Source: Plasmopara viticola (lineage: Eukaryota > Oomycota > Peronosporomycetes > Peronosporales > Peronosporaceae). From it: a stretch of 64,000 bases of DNA. Made by a program: the position numbers and the translations under genes. The stretch is taken from assembly GCA_001695595.3 (NCBI GenBank), contig MBPM02000038.1, positions 124,001 through 188,000 of the forward strand, written 5' to 3'. This document shows positions 24,059-33,572 of this stretch, piece by piece. Numbering within the stretch: the first letter of the stretch is position 1; each line of letters begins with the position of its first letter. The notes beneath the pieces are model-generated. The model saw only the letters and a list, made by a program, of their open reading frames with translations, did no database searches and was not told the DNA's origin.

Positions 24059-25483
24059 ATGGTGCGTGGCAAGAAGATTGGATTAGGTGAGTTTTTAGGC
24101 GACCAGGCCGCGACCTACATTCCCGAAGCCGCACTGCCATCGGGTCCGCGTGCGCGTGCAGACGACGACGATGGCAATTATCGTGGCGGTGGCCGCGGTG
24201 GCGACCGCTTTGGTGGCGATCGCTTTGCCGACCGCGAGCCCTCGCGCAGTGAGCAGTCCGACCAGTGGCGCGGTGACCGTGGCGGACGTGGCGGTGGCTA
24301 TGGAGGCGATCGCGATCGAGGTGGCGATCGATTCGGCCGCGGAGAAGACGGCGGCAGCTGGCGTGGCGGAAGCGATCGCTTTGGAGGCCCCTCGCGTTAC
24401 GACCGTCCGTCGCGCGAAGACTTTCCGACCGAGGAGCGTCCCGCGCATATGCGTCTGAACTTGGCACGGCGTGGTGAGAACTCAAGTGCAAGCAGTGACG
24501 TGCGCAGCAGCAGTGGGGACAAGTGGTCTGGAGCGTTTAGTGGTAGTAGTGGCCGCTTTGGTGATCGAGGGGATCGCTTTGGCGACCGAGGAACTGATCG
24601 CTTTGGTAACCGCGGAAATGATCGGTTTGGAGACCGTGGAAATGATCGGTTTGGAGACCGTGGAAGTGATCGATTTGGAGACCGTGGAAATGATCGATTT
24701 GGGGACCGAGGAAGTGAACGCTTTGGGCGTGACGATCGATCTGAAGGGCGCGCGACGGGCCGGTTCGTTCGTGGTGGTGGGGATGAAGATGTGTCGTCTG
24801 GTATGGCCAACATGCGCGTAAGCAATCGACAAGAAGAGGCGGCCGTCGATCCAGCGCTTCAGGAAAAGAAGGCGCGCGCTCAACAGAAACGGGAGGAACG
24901 CAAAAAGAAGGCCGAGGAGGAGCGGGTGGCGGCAGAGGAAACGAAGCGCGTGGCGGCTGAGGAGAAGAAGAAAGCTGAGGAGGCCAGTGCAAAGAAAGCT
25001 GTAGTCGACCGTGAGACGATGAAACAGGTGCTGGCGAGTGAGAAAAAGGGGGAAGAGCTGGCGCAGATTGCAAAGGAACTTTTCAAGCAGAATGGTCGAT
25101 CCAGTGGCGCGGTGCTCTTTGAGGCTGTCACGACTGCTGCGGAGGACGTGGCCAAGTCGAGTGCCAATTGGATAGCAATGCCTGCTTACGGTGAGCTCCT
25201 GAAGTTGGGCATGGAAGACGCAGACAAGAAAGACCAGATGGAGGCTCTCTACGCGTTGCAGCTCTTTTTAAACAAGTACGATTTCCCCAAGGGGTTGCTC
25301 GAAAAGTGTTTTATGGCTCTCTACAGCTTGGACATTATTGACGAAGCTGGCTTTTTTGAATACAAGTACGATGTGGATGGTGACGTACCTGGTCGTATGA
25401 AGGCCATTATCCAGACGTCAACGTGGTTGACGTGGCTCGAGACGCCTGAAGAAGAGAGCGACGACGACGACGACAAGGAATAG
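24059..25483 (+). CDS. RGG/DRFG-repeat protein with C-terminal W2 domain (eIF4G/eIF5-like)
   Basis: Intronless, 474 residues. The ATG sits in a good context (ACC ATG G) and is followed by KKIGLGEFLGD, which recalls the short N-terminal motif of eIF4B-type factors. Residues about 40-270 are rich in Gly, Arg and Asp, including an array of the 8-residue unit DRFGDRGN coded by a 24-bp DNA repeat, typical of RNA-binding disordered regions. A Lys/Glu-rich charged helix covers about 280-350. The last 100 residues form a W2 domain as in eIF4G, eIF5 and eIF2B-epsilon: LYALQLFLNKYDFPKG, then FMALYSLDIIDEAGFFEY, GRMKAIIQTSTWLTWLE and an acidic end. Likely role: translation initiation adaptor acting on mRNA or on a GTPase or kinase partner in the cytoplasm. 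It has no MIF4G domain, so it is not a full eIF4G. Convergent with the phosphatase gene, 148 bp apart. Confidence 0.85.
   Translation: MVRGKKIGLGEFLGDQAATYIPEAALPSGPRARADDDDGNYRGGGRGGDRFGGDRFADREPSRSEQSDQWRGDRGGRGGGYGGDRDRGGDRFGRGEDGGSWRGGSDRFGGPSRYDRPSREDFPTEERPAHMRLNLARRGENSSASSDVRSSSGDKWSGAFSGSSGRFGDRGDRFGDRGTDRFGNRGNDRFGDRGNDRFGDRGSDRFGDRGNDRFGDRGSERFGRDDRSEGRATGRFVRGGGDEDVSSGMANMRVSNRQEEAAVDPALQEKKARAQQKREERKKKAEEERVAAEETKRVAAEEKKKAEEASAKKAVVDRETMKQVLASEKKGEELAQIAKELFKQNGRSSGAVLFEAVTTAAEDVAKSSANWIAMPAYGELLKLGMEDADKKDQMEALYALQLFLNKYDFPKGLLEKCFMALYSLDIIDEAGFFEYKYDVDGDVPGRMKAIIQTSTWLTWLETPEEESDDDDDKE
24574..24717 (+). repeat. 24-bp coding minisatellite, six units
   Basis: Six consecutive 24-bp units in frame inside the W2-domain gene, each encoding a variant of DRFGDRGN. 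A less regular half-unit precedes them and a partial one follows. Copy number probably varies between strains. Confidence 0.9.
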
Positions 25484-25618
25484 ACTTCATATGCGTGACT
25501 TTAAAGTGACGACTACTTATCGACGGGTACACGAAGCTCGAGTGCTTTCTATAAGCCTAGTTACATGTAGAAGTGACGGCCACGGCGTACGATACAAAAC
25601 TTTGAATGAAAATGTGCA

Positions 25619-25624
25619 TTTATT
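25619..25624 (-). promoter_or_regulatory. poly(A) signal AATAAA of the phosphatase gene
   Basis: AATAAA on the minus strand, only about 8 bases past the stop codon of the INPP4-like gene. If used, the 3' untranslated part is very short, fitting the tight 148-bp convergent spacing with the W2-domain gene. Confidence 0.5.
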
Positions 25625-25631
25625 CTACACC

Positions 25632-28600
25632 TTAAGAATCTCTTGCCGTGACTGACGTGACCATGTCTTGAATTGTTGAAAAAGGTGGTCGATAGATTTC
25701 TGGAAGCAGCTTTCGTTGCAACGAGTTGAAGGAATATTTAAAGCGGCCAACATTCTTCTTGGCAATGTGAATGCGAACACCGAATTCGCGCATGATGTTG
25801 GCCACATCTTTTACCTCTTCTAACGGTCCAAATTCGGTAGCGCTTCCCGATTCGATCTCGTAAAGGACATCCCGTTTCCGTTGAACAAGGAGGCGAGCCT
25901 GTTCGAGTGTCGTGCTCATCGCTGTTCGATCTTTGCCTGACTTGCAGTACGTGACTCGACCACCATTGAGACTGCGCACGGCATCGGCGGCATGAAGCAG
26001 GATACAAGTGTTTTTGGATGCCGAGTTTTCACTCTCGACACTTGCGCGCAAGTTTCGCAAGATTTCGTCCGGATGAGACCCCACGTTAACTTCCGACATT
26101 CCAATGCCACAAATCTCAGTAAAGCGATTGTAGTACTCCAAGATCGTGCGAAAACTCGTGCTATTGATTTTCCGCTGGATTGACACACCCGAGTGGCCCA
26201 CCATGTTGGCGAGACTCTGCATTTCGTTGATGCCTTGGGTAAACAACACGGACGTGACGCTGACTAGTCCACCATGCCTTAAGCGCTCGGGCAATAACGC
26301 AAAGTACGGCTGAGGAACAGGAATTCGAATGATGTAACCCACTTCGTTTTGCCTTTCAACCACCACTTCCATGTCTGCACCCTCACAAAGCTTTAGTGAA
26401 AATGACTCCAAACACTTGATAGCGACCCATGCGTCCGAAATCATGCGTAACTCCTTCCCATGCGACGAGATGAGACTTTCCCAGCCAACCAAAAACCCAA
26501 CTTTAGCCAGTTGATCCAACACCTTTTCATTCTGCTCCTGAAGGCACAAGTCGAGCTCTGCTATAAAGCACGTGACAAGGCTACTCACAGACTGGGACAC
26601 GGCAACACTTTTCCGCAAATAATATTCTGAACGAAGCATTTCCAGACGGCACTGCATTTGAACAGCATCATGAAAAGACATGACCGAGTCCTTTTTGTCC
26701 AAGTCAACACGCAGCGGAGGGTATTTAGCGTAACTTGCAGCCTTTTCGTCACTGTTTCTGCGATCGTGCTGCTTAAAACTCTTTTTTTTTACAAAGCGAT
26801 TCTTTGGAAGTGCCTTCACTCGAGCTGCTGCAGCCTTCCGAGCCATTACTGAATACTTTGAAGGCTTGCGTTTCAGCACAGGCTCAACTGGTGTAGCTGG
26901 AGAAGCCGGGGCAAGATTTGTTGAGCCATTAGAGGCAGGCGCATCAAGAGAAAGGACGCTGTCAGTACTAAGAGCGTCATCCTCGACTTCAGTCTCCTTC
27001 TCATCTTCCAGGGGCGGATAAAAGAAATCGGACGAATCTTCCGAGATGAATTCTTCCTTTTCACGACGTGGGCTTCTCAAGGATCGCACACTAATTTTCT
27101 CCAAAAGAGTCTGAAAATGCTGCATTTCAAGTTCCATCTCTCGCAAACCGCAATTACTAAGTCCCATCGCATGTGCAGTTGGAGCGCCACAAGTCACTGT
27201 CGCATGGGTTTCTGGGACCATCGTGTGGTCTGGAGTCGAAAAGGATTCAAGTAGATTAGGCGCAAGATCCTTGGCGTCAGTGCCGTCCAATCCAATGATT
27301 TTACCAGCTGCATTTGCATCCGATCCAAAGCTTCGAAATATACGAAAGTAAGAAACGTGCAAATTGGTCGGAATGCCTTGAATGTCTGCGCGTTTCTTGT
27401 CTAAACTGGACTTGAACGTGTTTTTCTCCTCAACCAATTGTTCTGTCACTCGAATCATATCGGCGACTATGGAAATCTGTTTACGAATGTGTAAAACGTG
27501 CGGGTACAAAAAACTTAAAGGCATTTCGTCATCAATCGAACCATCTGTCGGAGGCGGTGTACAGTCTTCAGCCCGCCTGTATCGTCTCGGCACATCTCGC
27601 GAGGACTCCGATACGTGAGTAGTGACGACGTCATTATCTAATGGCATAAGTGGATTTGCAAGCAAAATGTTAATCCGAAGTTGGATCTGTCCCGACACCT
27701 CATCGGTCAATGGCGAGCGAACATCAAACCAATCGACTAGTGTGAAAGAAGACACGATTTGATGTGGCTTCGCATCACAACCTCCTCGTGCATCACCTCC
27801 AGCGCCTTCATCATCATCCAACACTTTCTTTTCTTCTACAGTCATGGTATCACGTACACTTTGGAGCGGAATCACCACTTCACCAATCAACACGTTTTCG
27901 ACGCCACTCATATAGCCGTAATGCTCATTAAATACTTGAAAGCGCAGCCAACCAGCAAGTGGCTGATCCGGCACACTTGGTCGATAAAATACAAACTCCT
28001 TCAACGCGTTCACAGGGGACACCACCACACGGCTCTTTAATCCTTGTGACGTCTGATACTTGACACTGGGCTTTCCGTGCGCACATTTAGTCGTGGCATT
28101 CTTGTTCGTTGACCAAACGGGATTCGACGAATCGTACTCAGTATTCGTTTTTCCTACAATGTACTCGTGGTTTCCGTCCACACTATTTTCATACTTGACG
28201 ACCACGAATGAATGCACACTGTTACTAACCTCACCTCCTACTTCCAGTGCATCGTTATCATTGATACCGAATGAAGACGACGAGACATTGCCCCATTTTG
28301 CAGCCTTAATCCGATTCACCAACCCTCCTCGGCCGCCCACGACACTCCCTCTGGCCGATGTGCGCGACGATCGCATTACCATGTCGGGAGCCAATTCAAG
28401 TTCGCCACTTGCAGCCGGATTTGCACTCGACTTCGTCTTTAAATTACGACCACACACAACTTGGACGCGAAAAACGTCGTGTCCATAATCCAGTGCTTCG
28501 GCGTCGTGCTCAAAGAAGCAATTTTTCTTGCGGTTGTAATTGTAGCGCGATTTCCACGCTTCGTACATCTGCACTAACTCGCTCTGGCACACGCGGAGTA

Positions 28601-29585
28601 ATTGCAACGGAATCGTGACACTAAAGTCCACTTCCGCTGCCTCTTCAATGGCCAATTTGGCATTTGCAGCCTGCGTTTCCGCATGTTCCTCTCTCATCAA
28701 TGGATAGAATTGAAAGCTCTGGAACAAATGATGCTGCGTATGAAAGAGCGGGTGGAGCTGCGGCTGAAGATTGGCAAATTGCAGCTCCACTGTCACTCCT
28801 TCTTGAACCGTCGAATGAACCGGTAGCGTCATCTTTTGCCGGTACTTTCCTGTCGTAGCGATTGTGTACAGTTCTTGGAACGACGTCGTTGCGTATCCAA
28901 AGACGTGGCTGTTCTTGTTCGTAGACGTCCCTTCGTCCGGGATCATGACGAGAATTTGTACGTGGCGATCATATTCTGCCGGTTTCTTGCAATGAATCGC
29001 AAAACCTACTGAAAAACGAGGATTGCGGCTCTTTCGACGTTCACTCCAGTAACTCTCACTATCGAGTAGCCCTTCATTTGCGTTCAATGCCGTTTCAGGA
29101 GGCGAAGATAGCCTCGACTCGTGGTAATTCTCAAGGTCGACTGAAAAGTCGTCACGGATTGAAAGTGGCGGAGACACAGTCGTTTTGTGTGCTGGAAACT
29201 CGGCACCAAACCCAAAGATCGGCGTCTCCCGTGTGACTTTAATCTCGACATTCACTTCTGTCGGAGGCTTAGCACGTGGCGATCTGGTATTGTTCATGGC
29301 GGTAGCACTGCTCAACATGTTGAATGCACCACGCACAAGCGTCTGTGCGGATCGAGCGGGGGACACGAGCGCATTCCCGTCCACACCATGACAAGAGACA
29401 AAGAAGTGAAGCACCTTGCGGTCTTGCCCGGGATCATCGAACGCCATCGTTGCAATCGAGGATGGCACATCTTGGAAAGGTGCATCAAATGATCGAGAAC
29501 TTGCAACAGAAGAGGCAGAGGCCGGTAGAACGACCTCGGGTTCATCGTCGAATGACATGAGGTTGGGACTCTGAGGCGCCGCCAT
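25632..29585 (-). CDS. INPP4-type phosphatidylinositol-3,4-bisphosphate 4-phosphatase
   Basis: Intronless, 1317 residues from the first in-frame ATG (29585). The C-terminal part carries CKSGKDRTAMSTTLEQ with Cys1214, the Cx5R active-site loop characteristic of INPP4 enzymes (animal members read CKSAKDRT). These remove the 4-phosphate of PtdIns(3,4)P2, ending PI3-kinase signals on endosomal or plasma membranes. The first 300 residues and a second stretch (about 380-560, with a strand-rich region holding VVVKYENSVDGN) look like C2 domains for membrane binding. The middle has a low-complexity Pro/Ser/Glu stretch and a Lys/Arg-rich patch. At 1317 residues it is longer than the animal enzymes, mainly through linkers. 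A 10-bp-arm palindrome sits 34-55 bp upstream of the ATG. Confidence 0.88.
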   Translation of the reverse strand: MAAPQSPNLMSFDDEPEVVLPASASSVASSRSFDAPFQDVPSSIATMAFDDPGQDRKVLHFFVSCHGVDGNALVSPARSAQTLVRGAFNMLSSATAMNNTRSPRAKPPTEVNVEIKVTRETPIFGFGAEFPAHKTTVSPPLSIRDDFSVDLENYHESRLSSPPETALNANEGLLDSESYWSERRKSRNPRFSVGFAIHCKKPAEYDRHVQILVMIPDEGTSTNKNSHVFGYATTSFQELYTIATTGKYRQKMTLPVHSTVQEGVTVELQFANLQPQLHPLFHTQHHLFQSFQFYPLMREEHAETQAANAKLAIEEAAEVDFSVTIPLQLLRVCQSELVQMYEAWKSRYNYNRKKNCFFEHDAEALDYGHDVFRVQVVCGRNLKTKSSANPAASGELELAPDMVMRSSRTSARGSVVGGRGGLVNRIKAAKWGNVSSSSFGINDNDALEVGGEVSNSVHSFVVVKYENSVDGNHEYIVGKTNTEYDSSNPVWSTNKNATTKCAHGKPSVKYQTSQGLKSRVVVSPVNALKEFVFYRPSVPDQPLAGWLRFQVFNEHYGYMSGVENVLIGEVVIPLQSVRDTMTVEEKKVLDDDEGAGGDARGGCDAKPHQIVSSFTLVDWFDVRSPLTDEVSGQIQLRINILLANPLMPLDNDVVTTHVSESSRDVPRRYRRAEDCTPPPTDGSIDDEMPLSFLYPHVLHIRKQISIVADMIRVTEQLVEEKNTFKSSLDKKRADIQGIPTNLHVSYFRIFRSFGSDANAAGKIIGLDGTDAKDLAPNLLESFSTPDHTMVPETHATVTCGAPTAHAMGLSNCGLREMELEMQHFQTLLEKISVRSLRSPRREKEEFISEDSSDFFYPPLEDEKETEVEDDALSTDSVLSLDAPASNGSTNLAPASPATPVEPVLKRKPSKYSVMARKAAAARVKALPKNRFVKKKSFKQHDRRNSDEKAASYAKYPPLRVDLDKKDSVMSFHDAVQMQCRLEMLRSEYYLRKSVAVSQSVSSLVTCFIAELDLCLQEQNEKVLDQLAKVGFLVGWESLISSHGKELRMISDAWVAIKCLESFSLKLCEGADMEVVVERQNEVGYIIRIPVPQPYFALLPERLRHGGLVSVTSVLFTQGINEMQSLANMVGHSGVSIQRKINSTSFRTILEYYNRFTEICGIGMSEVNVGSHPDEILRNLRASVESENSASKNTCILLHAADAVRSLNGGRVTYCKSGKDRTAMSTTLEQARLLVQRKRDVLYEIESGSATEFGPLEEVKDVANIMREFGVRIHIAKKNVGRFKYSFNSLQRKLLPEIYRPPFSTIQDMVTSVTARDS

Positions 29586-29618
29586 CTTGAACGTGGTGTA
29601 GCTCACGTAATATTCTAC

Positions 29619-29640
29619 CCATGCCTATAGATAGGCATGG
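29619..29640. promoter_or_regulatory. palindrome upstream of the phosphatase gene
   Basis: Perfect 10-bp arms (CCATGCCTAT, 29619-29628 with 29631-29640) around two bases, 34-55 bp before the start codon of the minus-strand gene. It could bind a dimeric regulator or form a hairpin in the leader. No known factor site is assigned. Confidence 0.4.
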
Positions 29641-29644
29641 ACGT

Positions 29645-32413
29645 TGAAAACTGCAAGGCGATTATAAAGTACTAGAGGCATGGTATCTCGAGCAGATAAG
29701 GCAAGGTTTGCCTTTAAGGGTATGCAAGTCGTATGTGGAAAGATGTGGCGAATAGAAATCAACCTGTAATTAAGGCAACCGATGGCGATAGGCAGGTTAA
29801 AGCTTTTACAAAAGATTTACGGCCACTTTCCAAGCCGATCAATTTGTGTATAGTGATCGGATCAGAACGATGCAAAAAATACTCCCCAACTTCGAAAGAA
29901 CTTTTTGCTTCGCTAAATAAAAAAGTAAGTGGGTCACATGTAAAAGCCGACTAGCAATAAAGTGAAGAAAGTTGCTCACAAATAAGCTTAGCTTTGTTTT
30001 TGCAAGCACACCAGGGAACTGAGTTGAAGGTCATATTGTAGTGCTTAAAATTTGGGGAATCCTATCTAGCACAAGCTTATACAAACAAAGTCGGAAAGTC
30101 ACAGTGTCGAATTTTTATTGATCGTTACACATTCTTATTCATGAAAGGTGAAGCCTACGCATTTGGTACATGGTCGAGCTATTTCAAAAAGACTTTCTCG
30201 CAATATAAATATCGGCTCAGAGATCCACTTCCGAAGTTTCAAATGCATATCGAACGATATTTCATATTTTTATATGTAAGAACGAGAGCTTCTTACGACA
30301 CTGCGATTTCCTGCTACCATGCACGCAGCCATTTAAATATTTATACGCCCACAATGATAGAAGAAAGTGACAACTTTTAGGACGTAATTATAAGGGGCTC
30401 CGGCTTTATCCGCCCACACTCCATTTCTCACAGGCCTCGCTTCTTAAGCAATACCTGCTTCACTCACGATACCCGCAAATCGCTTCGCTGTCTATAGCTT
30501 CAACATGTATTGAGGGGGAAAAGTTAGGCACGGTAATGACCTCGTGCCACGTACAAAGTACTAAATCACCCGGCAGTAACAAATATTTCGAGAGCAAGCT
30601 CATTAACTCTTTCTTCGCCAAAACGCCAAAAGTTAACATGGCAAGAGGGTCGAATTTTCGGCACTCGTCGCCGACTAACATGACCGAATGCCGAGCAAAA
30701 AGTCGCGACTACTTCATGCTTATAGTAAGCAAATTGGTGCAGCCGTCCTTACACGAAGAATAATTTGCTGCCTAAAAGATCGTACGAATGTACTTTGTCA
30801 AGTAACTTAAATCGATGATGTATAATTATTTTGAAGGAAGTTATCAGGTACATTGACGGCAATTTGTACACGCGGAGACATTCTGCGGAAGTGACAAGTG
30901 AAATCATAAGGGCTATCAGATGCCATGGCATCATTCCGCTGCACAACTGTTCTGCCCATTACGATTTTTAAAATGTTTCGACGATATATTCGCTTCAGTC
31001 AGCTCTGAAGGTCCAAAGAGACTAGCAAAGGTAAGCTTTGGAGTCATAAGGCCCAATCAATGATTCATCAGCATCAATACCACGTCTTTGCGGCAGAAAT
31101 GATAACAGTCAAACAGACCACCAAAGGTAAGCTTCGAAGCCCAAAATTGATTTACCAGCACCAGTACCACGTCTTTGCGGCAAATACGATTGCAGGCTTT
31201 AACCCGCTTTGCAAATAGCCATAAGACTCACGCACGTCAAAGCCGTTACGGCTAAATGTACTTCATGATTCCAAAGGATTTAAGAAAACAATCGAACCTC
31301 CTATCTGCACAGTACAGTGCTGACTAGCGGGTCTTTTAAAGTCTCTATCCGATTTACCAAAAAGACATTGTATTAAGCAAGGACAGCCAGCATTTAAGCG
31401 TTCTTAAAGGCATTTGGGAAAATTCTCAGCAGGCACTCACTCTGAATGACATAGAAACCGTTGGCGTCTTTTGTAAAACCTTAAACTAAGCTACCGATTG
31501 CACACTATTGCAACTTGATGAAGAACGTCGTGAGCGTAGTTTAAGCTACTAAGCGGATCTTACCCGTTTGATAGTAAGAAATCGCTCGTTATGAAGTGTG
31601 TACTGTTGAAGCTATGTGGTGAAGTGACATTAGTGAGACTTGCGAGGTCCCGAACTTATGCAGTGCCTGAACTGTTGATTACAAAAAGGCTGATTGGGTC
31701 AGAAGAACCCCTTCAGGGAAAACGTTAGGCGGGAGGTTTGCACTGTTTGGAAGCCTCCAGATGGCGCGCCAGGTTTAACTCGAGACTTTGGTAACGAGGT
31801 GGACTGAGCAGAAGAAGACTTCGCTATCCGGCGAAATTGTATTTTTTGGACAGACCCAAGTTTCTGTGTACGTCGAGTATGGTGTCTGTGTGCACCAGAA
31901 TCATTTCTCGCTAGGCTACCCGTGTACTCTAATGTTTATCGGAACATACAAGCACCGTATGCTTCGTGCCTGAAGAGTGTTCATCTCCGAAGACAAACTT
32001 CGTTTCCCGCACCAGTAACACCGTACGACACTTGCGTAAACGAAAAAATCTTGTCTCTATCACAGTGCTAATTTATCGCTCTCTGCCAATCTTTATGGTC
32101 TTCGTGAGTGATCGGTCATCTAAGTGTAAACATGCGATGCGATACAGTGTCACACTATATCGCTCAATAATTCTTACGCCAATAATTATATACCTATAAC
32201 GCTGGAAATAGTGCCTCATTTAATATTATCGGACCTTCCAAATGATATAGATACTAATTCTTTGAAAACGTATTGAGAGATACTCGCGTTCTATAAATCT
32301 CTGGAATATTCGCGATTTTGTCACAAGGAAATCTTTGGCAACGTCACTAATCAATTTGCCAATTGACAAGTTGCGATCAAGCTGATCTCATCAATCACCT
32401 GACACCCGCCGCA
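29645..32413. other. non-coding, with an imperfect tandem repeat
   Basis: No gene recognised over 2.7 kb. Two diverged copies of a segment of about 90 bp lie at about 31025-31194 (shared blocks AAAGGTAAGCTT and ACCACGTCTTTGCGGCA). The last 70 bp contain the leader of the BAG-ACD gene. Confidence 0.45.
31025..31194. repeat. imperfect tandem repeat, two units
   Basis: Both units start with AAAGGTAAGCTT and end with ACCACGTCTTTGCGGCA; the spacing differs by a small deletion. Probably an old local duplication. Confidence 0.65.
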
Positions 32414-33508
32414 ATGGAAGCTCAGCCATCCCACGAAAACAATCGCCTGCAGGCCATCGAGCAAAAAATTAAGGACGTGCAGGACAAGCTCAGCACGCAA
32501 TTGCCTGCCCAGTACCGGCACTTGGCCGCAATGGTTTGCGGAACCAAGTGGCGACTGCACATCTACAAGTCCCACGATGTTGCTGCCATTGTTAAAAAAG
32601 TCCGCCTCGAATTGGGAGCTTTTGACTACCGCGCAAAGGAACAGGCGGAGCTGCTAACCCGCTACTTGATCGACTTAGACGGAGTGCTAAGCTATGGAAA
32701 CACTGAGATTCAAAGCTCACGCAAGGCATTGGTTCTGCTTGTGCAGGAGCAAATTCCACTGGCTGACGCCTTGATAGAGCGCAGCGCCAAGCTTAAAGTG
32801 TTTGGAGAGCGTGTGCTGAGTGGTTGGGAAGGCTACTCGACGACGCCCTTGACGCTCGTGGACAGTGACGCCGAGTCGAGCGATTTGAACGTGAAAGCCT
32901 TGTTCGAAGAAAGCGAGGATGAAGCCGAGATTGAGTCAACGTCTGTAGAAAATCAGGAAGACGCAGTCAATGACTACGAAATGGAAGAGTCGATTGACGT
33001 CAAGAAAGTTGAGCCAACAGAGACCGAGGTAGAGGACAGTGATGCAGTCCAAGACGTGGACAGCTTGCAGAAGGAGGTACCACGACTGCACTCGGGTTCG
33101 ACATCACAGATCCTGGACGTTGATGAAAACTTGCTGCCTGTGTGGCGTCCGTACTACCAGCTACAGCGGCGCCAAGATTGCATTTGCCTCATGGCACGTC
33201 TCAACAGTATAGATCCACGCAATGTTCGTGTGCGGTGGAATGATCGCAACGGTGTGCTCAGCATTACGGGCTTCCGTCTGCCCACACAAAAGGACATTGT
33301 AATGTCACGGCTCAGTGGTGCTCCAACTTTTGGCCGCTTTGAGATAATTGAACAGTTTCCAGTGAATATGCTTAACATGGAAGAGGCAACGCAGCAATTC
33401 CTTGCAGATGGTACCCTGCAGATTCGTATGCCATATTACGCGTTACGACATCCGCTGCGATACCGGCCTGCGTCGCTCTTCCAGCCCCAAGACTGTTTTG
33501 TCTGGTAA
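32414..33508 (+). CDS. BAG domain fused to an alpha-crystallin (HSP20-like) domain
   Basis: Intronless, 364 residues from the first ATG. Residues about 50-125 match the BAG domain, the Hsp70-binding helical bundle: ELLTRYLIDLDGVLSYGN followed by EIQSSRKALVLLVQEQ, compare the family pattern LDxVxxxGxxxIRxxRKxLV. Residues 150-222 are an acidic, disordered linker. Residues 244-341 fit the alpha-crystallin beta-sandwich: VRVRWNDRNGVLSITGFRLP, FGRFEIIEQFPV and ADGTLQIRMPY, the latter matching DGVLxIxxPK. BAG proteins promote nucleotide release from Hsp70, while small heat-shock proteins hold unfolded clients. Joining the two in one chain suggests a holdase that hands clients to Hsp70. The first part (1-50) is a predicted helix. 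A poly(A) signal and a LINE insertion follow directly. Confidence 0.8.
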   Translation: MEAQPSHENNRLQAIEQKIKDVQDKLSTQLPAQYRHLAAMVCGTKWRLHIYKSHDVAAIVKKVRLELGAFDYRAKEQAELLTRYLIDLDGVLSYGNTEIQSSRKALVLLVQEQIPLADALIERSAKLKVFGERVLSGWEGYSTTPLTLVDSDAESSDLNVKALFEESEDEAEIESTSVENQEDAVNDYEMEESIDVKKVEPTETEVEDSDAVQDVDSLQKEVPRLHSGSTSQILDVDENLLPVWRPYYQLQRRQDCICLMARLNSIDPRNVRVRWNDRNGVLSITGFRLPTQKDIVMSRLSGAPTFGRFEIIEQFPVNMLNMEEATQQFLADGTLQIRMPYYALRHPLRYRPASLFQPQDCFVW

Positions 33509-33562
33509 TAAGAAAAAAGAATAGATAGACTTGAATTAATTTCACCGATTGACAGCTGAATT

Positions 33563-33568
33563 AATAAA
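33563..33568 (+). promoter_or_regulatory. poly(A) signal AATAAA of the BAG-ACD gene
   Basis: AATAAA 54 bp after the stop codon and just before the left copy of the LINE target duplication (33573-33584), so cleavage would fall at or inside the LINE. Confidence 0.5.
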
Positions 33569-33572
33569 ACAT

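Noticed and set aside
24095..24448. Ala/Thr-rich and Arg/His-rich frames opposite or out of phase with the W2-domain gene
   Set aside because: They are shadows of the GC-rich repeat; the plus-strand frame carries the W2 domain.
30749..30946. Minus-strand 65-codon frame with a signal-peptide-like start, as in secreted effectors
   Set aside because: No RxLR, LFLAK or other effector motif, very short, and placed in a stretch without other coding signal; likely chance.
32363..32413. N-terminal extension of the BAG-ACD protein
   Set aside because: The open frame there has no ATG; the first ATG is at 32414, and the upstream part is probably leader.
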